From: Candidatus Gastranaerophilales bacterium
Lineage (GTDB): Bacteria; Cyanobacteriota; Vampirovibrionia; Gastranaerophilales; Gastranaerophilaceae
Reading direction: 5' to 3'
DNA length: 7,489 bases
Assembly (NCBI GenBank): GCA_947630355.1
Contig: CANRHJ010000097.1
Coordinates: 1 to 7,489, forward strand
Every line of letters begins with the position of its first letter. Positions within the stretch are counted from its first letter, which is position 1. The position numbers were made by a program, and so were the translations under genes. The notes below the pieces were generated by a model. It worked only from the letters and a program-made list of their open reading frames with translations. It searched no databases and had not been told where the DNA came from. Shown here in pieces: positions 5,839 to 7,489 of the stretch.

Positions 5839-7328
5839 TTTATTTTTTTATATATATTATAAAATTCATCGGGATAGTCCAATACAAGTATAGGAATGCA
5901 TCTTTTATCAGGAGCTTTTAATACAATGTTATATTTGTCTTTTTTTAATTCGGGAAATTCCTGTGAATTATTTACTATTATATATTTTATTTGAGGATTT
6001 TCTTCTACAAATTTTAATAAATTTATTTTATAATTTTTAACATCCTCATCACTTAATCCAAATGTTGAAATATAATTTGTATCACTAAATTTGTATAAAT
6101 AATTATAAACCAAAAGATTTGGATAATATATCACAAAGCTTGCTATTTCTTCATTATTGACATTATTATTTTTAAGATAGCAGGCAACATCTTTTGTATT
6201 TGTATATTGATTTTGCAAATCATCTATCGCAAATTTTAAAAAAAACGGATTGATAAATATTAAAAGAAACATTAAATTAATACAAATTGAAAAAACTTTG
6301 GAATTTAAATGGTACTGTTTTTCAATCGTCCATATTGCAAATATTATAAAGAGCATAAAAATAAAAAATTTTTGATACCTAACACCGGTATATACTTTCG
6401 TAAAGAAGTATACACCTGATATTAAAGATGAACTTGTAATTAAAAAAATCTTTTTATCTGTTTTAAATAAAATTATTAAGAAAACAATTACTGTAGATAA
6501 GAAAATATATTTAAAGGAATTATTCATTAAACTTTCTGTCAGAATAATATTTATTCCGTTTATAAAATTTGAATAACTAAAGTCTATATATACCGCGCTT
6601 TGAGGTATTTGAGGGTTAAATGCAACATCTTTAAAAAATATTATCATTATGAACAGATAAACTAAAAATAATGTAATCAACAATGTTACCTGCAAAAATT
6701 GATTTTTACATTTCTTCCATCCATACAAACGAAAATTATAAATATTTTCGTATATTTTCTCAAACAAAAAAATACACGAACAAACCAAACAAAAAAACCA
6801 AAGCAACGAATGAGTCTGAGAAAGTAATATTAATGAAAAAGAATATCTGAAAGGATTCGTCAATCTGTCTTTATAACAGATTGCGCAAAGTAAGATAAGA
6901 ATTGGCATAAGACAATAACATCTTGCAATAATCGGTAAAAAATAAATCATTCCGGCAGAATAACAAATAAATATTTTTAATAAATTATTAAACCGTGATT
7001 TTGTAAAAATAATAATTACCGCAGCAAAAACAAACAAAAAAGAAATAATTTGCATAGCAATATAATTAAAACCAAGTTTTACAAACGGATATAAAATTAT
7101 ATGCCAAAGAGCAGCATGACCTTCTCCTTTGGCAATTTTAACAGTTTCCGTTAGTGAATTTGTTTCGCAGAAAAATAACGGACGAACCTCGTCTCCCCAA
7201 GGCTCATGATGTAATAATATAAAGAATACTATTAATCCCCATAAAAGACAAAAAAACAGATTAAATTTGTCTTTAAAAATACTATTTTCAATTTTTATAT
7301 CCATAATAAATTCATTAACTCCATTCAA
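5835..7328 (-). CDS. GT-C type integral membrane glycosyltransferase-like protein
   Basis: A polytopic inner-membrane protein with about ten hydrophobic segments (roughly 23-40, 93-110, 117-134, 137-152, 160-185, 211-231, 273-289, 295-310, 319-335, 343-362) and a soluble C-terminal domain of about 125 residues. After the first segment comes HHEPWGDE (40-47), then EGHAALWHII (69-78). An acidic DE in the first outer loop, followed by a G-H-x-x-L-W motif, is typical of GT39/PMT-like GT-C enzymes that use a lipid-phosphate sugar. R136 after the third segment and the segment TGVRYQ at 314-319 also fit that plan. The acceptor and sugar are unknown. The longest frame begins at TTG 7328, but ATG 7304 (489 aa) is more likely, since the promoter candidate starts transcription near 7325. 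By eye it is more AT-rich than its neighbours, partly from Phe/Ile/Asn/Lys codons of a membrane protein. It may share a transcript with the amylase-like gene 35 bases downstream. Confidence 0.6.
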   Translation of the reverse strand: MNGVNEFIMDIKIENSIFKDKFNLFFCLLWGLIVFFILLHHEPWGDEVRPLFFCETNSLTETVKIAKGEGHAALWHIILYPFVKLGFNYIAMQIISFLFVFAAVIIIFTKSRFNNLLKIFICYSAGMIYFLPIIARCYCLMPILILLCAICYKDRLTNPFRYSFSLILLSQTHSLLWFFCLVCSCIFLFEKIYENIYNFRLYGWKKCKNQFLQVTLLITLFLVYLFIMIIFFKDVAFNPQIPQSAVYIDFSYSNFINGINIILTESLMNNSFKYIFLSTVIVFLIILFKTDKKIFLITSSSLISGVYFFTKVYTGVRYQKFFIFMLFIIFAIWTIEKQYHLNSKVFSICINLMFLLIFINPFFLKFAIDDLQNQYTNTKDVACYLKNNNVNNEEIASFVIYYPNLLVYNYLYKFSDTNYISTFGLSDEDVKNYKINLLKFVEENPQIKYIIVNNSQEFPELKKDKYNIVLKAPDKRCIPILVLDYPDEFYNIYKKIN

Positions 7329-7331
7329 TAG

Positions 7332-7359
7332 ATAATATTGAATTTTATAATTTTTTCAA
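7332..7359 (-). promoter_or_regulatory. Promoter candidate for the GT-C gene
   Basis: TTGAAA (7359-7354, 5/6), 16-base spacer, TATTAT (7337-7332, 5/6). The start near 7325 lies downstream of the TTG at 7328 and about 21 bases ahead of ATG 7304, supporting the shorter protein. GGAG (7322-7319) is 14 bases from that ATG, farther than usual. Confidence 0.4.
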
Positions 7360-7383
7360 TATTGCATATTATATAACAAAAAA

Positions 7384-7412
7384 TTGTTGTAATTTTTTTT
7401 TGAGCATATAAT
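7384..7412 (+). promoter_or_regulatory. Promoter candidate for tRNA-Met
   Basis: TTGTTG (7384-7389), 17-base spacer, perfect TATAAT (7407-7412). Transcription would start near 7419, leaving a short 5' leader of about 11 bases before the tRNA. It diverges from the GT-C promoter 25 bases away. Confidence 0.5.
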
Positions 7413-7429
7413 AATAATTATAGCATTTT

Positions 7430-7489
7430 GGCTGGGTAGCTCAGTTGGCGAGAGCGCGCGGCTCATACCCGCGAGGTCGAGAGTTCGAA
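7430..7489 (+). tRNA. tRNA-Met (CAT anticodon), 3' end outside window
   Basis: Acceptor strand GGCTGGG, TA, D stem GCTC/GAGC (7439-7442 / 7452-7455) with a GG-containing loop, anticodon stem CGCGG/CCGCG (7457-7461 / 7469-7473) with loop CTCATAC and anticodon CAT at 7464-7466. The variable loop AGGTC, T-stem start GAGAG and TTCGAA follow to the window edge. The anticodon stem lacks the three consecutive G:C pairs next to the loop (GGG/CCC) typical of initiator tRNA, so this is an elongator Met tRNA or the CAT-bearing Ile2 tRNA (lysidine-modified). The missing 3' half prevents a choice. Confidence 0.9.

Noticed and set aside
7295..7315. Tiny six-codon frame (MNLLWI) overlapping the GT-C ATG, possible leader peptide
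   Set aside because: GGAG is only three bases from its ATG, too close to work well, and such short frames are common in AT-rich DNA.
7430..7489. tRNA gene as an attachment site for an integrated element covering the window
   Set aside because: The 3' end of the tRNA, where integration normally occurs, points away from these genes and no integrase or direct repeat is visible.

Overview
The window is AT-rich DNA from a low-GC bacterium. All of the protein genes I can support lie on the minus strand, and one tRNA gene is cut by the right edge on the plus strand. A very large surface protein with an exported N-terminus and a beta-helix repeat array points to a diderm (outer-membrane) organism. 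The overall style (low GC, Pmp-like repeat protein, small metallothionein, GT-C membrane protein) would fit a host-associated or gut bacterium such as Gastranaerophilales. That placement is an inference, and no marker gene here fixes the taxonomy.

Layout, left to right. 1-2358: the N-terminal ~785 codons of a giant repeat protein read leftward off the window. It has 16 GGA[I/V/L] motifs with intervening FxxN motifs, the two tetrapeptides that define chlamydial polymorphic membrane proteins (Pmp). Its start region holds a 10-base poly-G (poly-C in the mRNA) that puts the ATG out of frame with the signal peptide and passenger. Eleven or eight Cs restore the frame, so the gene looks phase-variable and is OFF in this copy. 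2359-2577 is an AT-rich gap holding that gene's promoter and ribosome binding site. 2578-3017 is a metal-responsive pair: a 38-residue metallothionein and a CsoR-type repressor. They share a perfect consensus promoter with a CsoR-like palindrome in its spacer, and a small terminator separates the two genes. 3117-4418 is a 433-residue protein with two ferritin-like helical bundles. 4444-5799 is a divergent alpha-amylase-clan protein 25 bases upstream of it. 5835-7328 is a GT-C type integral membrane protein. 7430 to the end is a tRNA-Met(CAT), diverging from the GT-C gene.

How they work together. The metallothionein and CsoR form a self-contained metal (most likely Cu(I)) sensing and buffering unit with no exporter in the window. 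The amylase-like and ferritin-like genes are closely spaced and probably cotranscribed, ending at a strong hairpin at 3084-3109; why they are paired is unknown. The GT-C gene just upstream may feed into the same transcript, but the amylase-like gene also has its own promoter candidate. The phase-variable surface protein appears to be an independent unit and is the most striking feature here.
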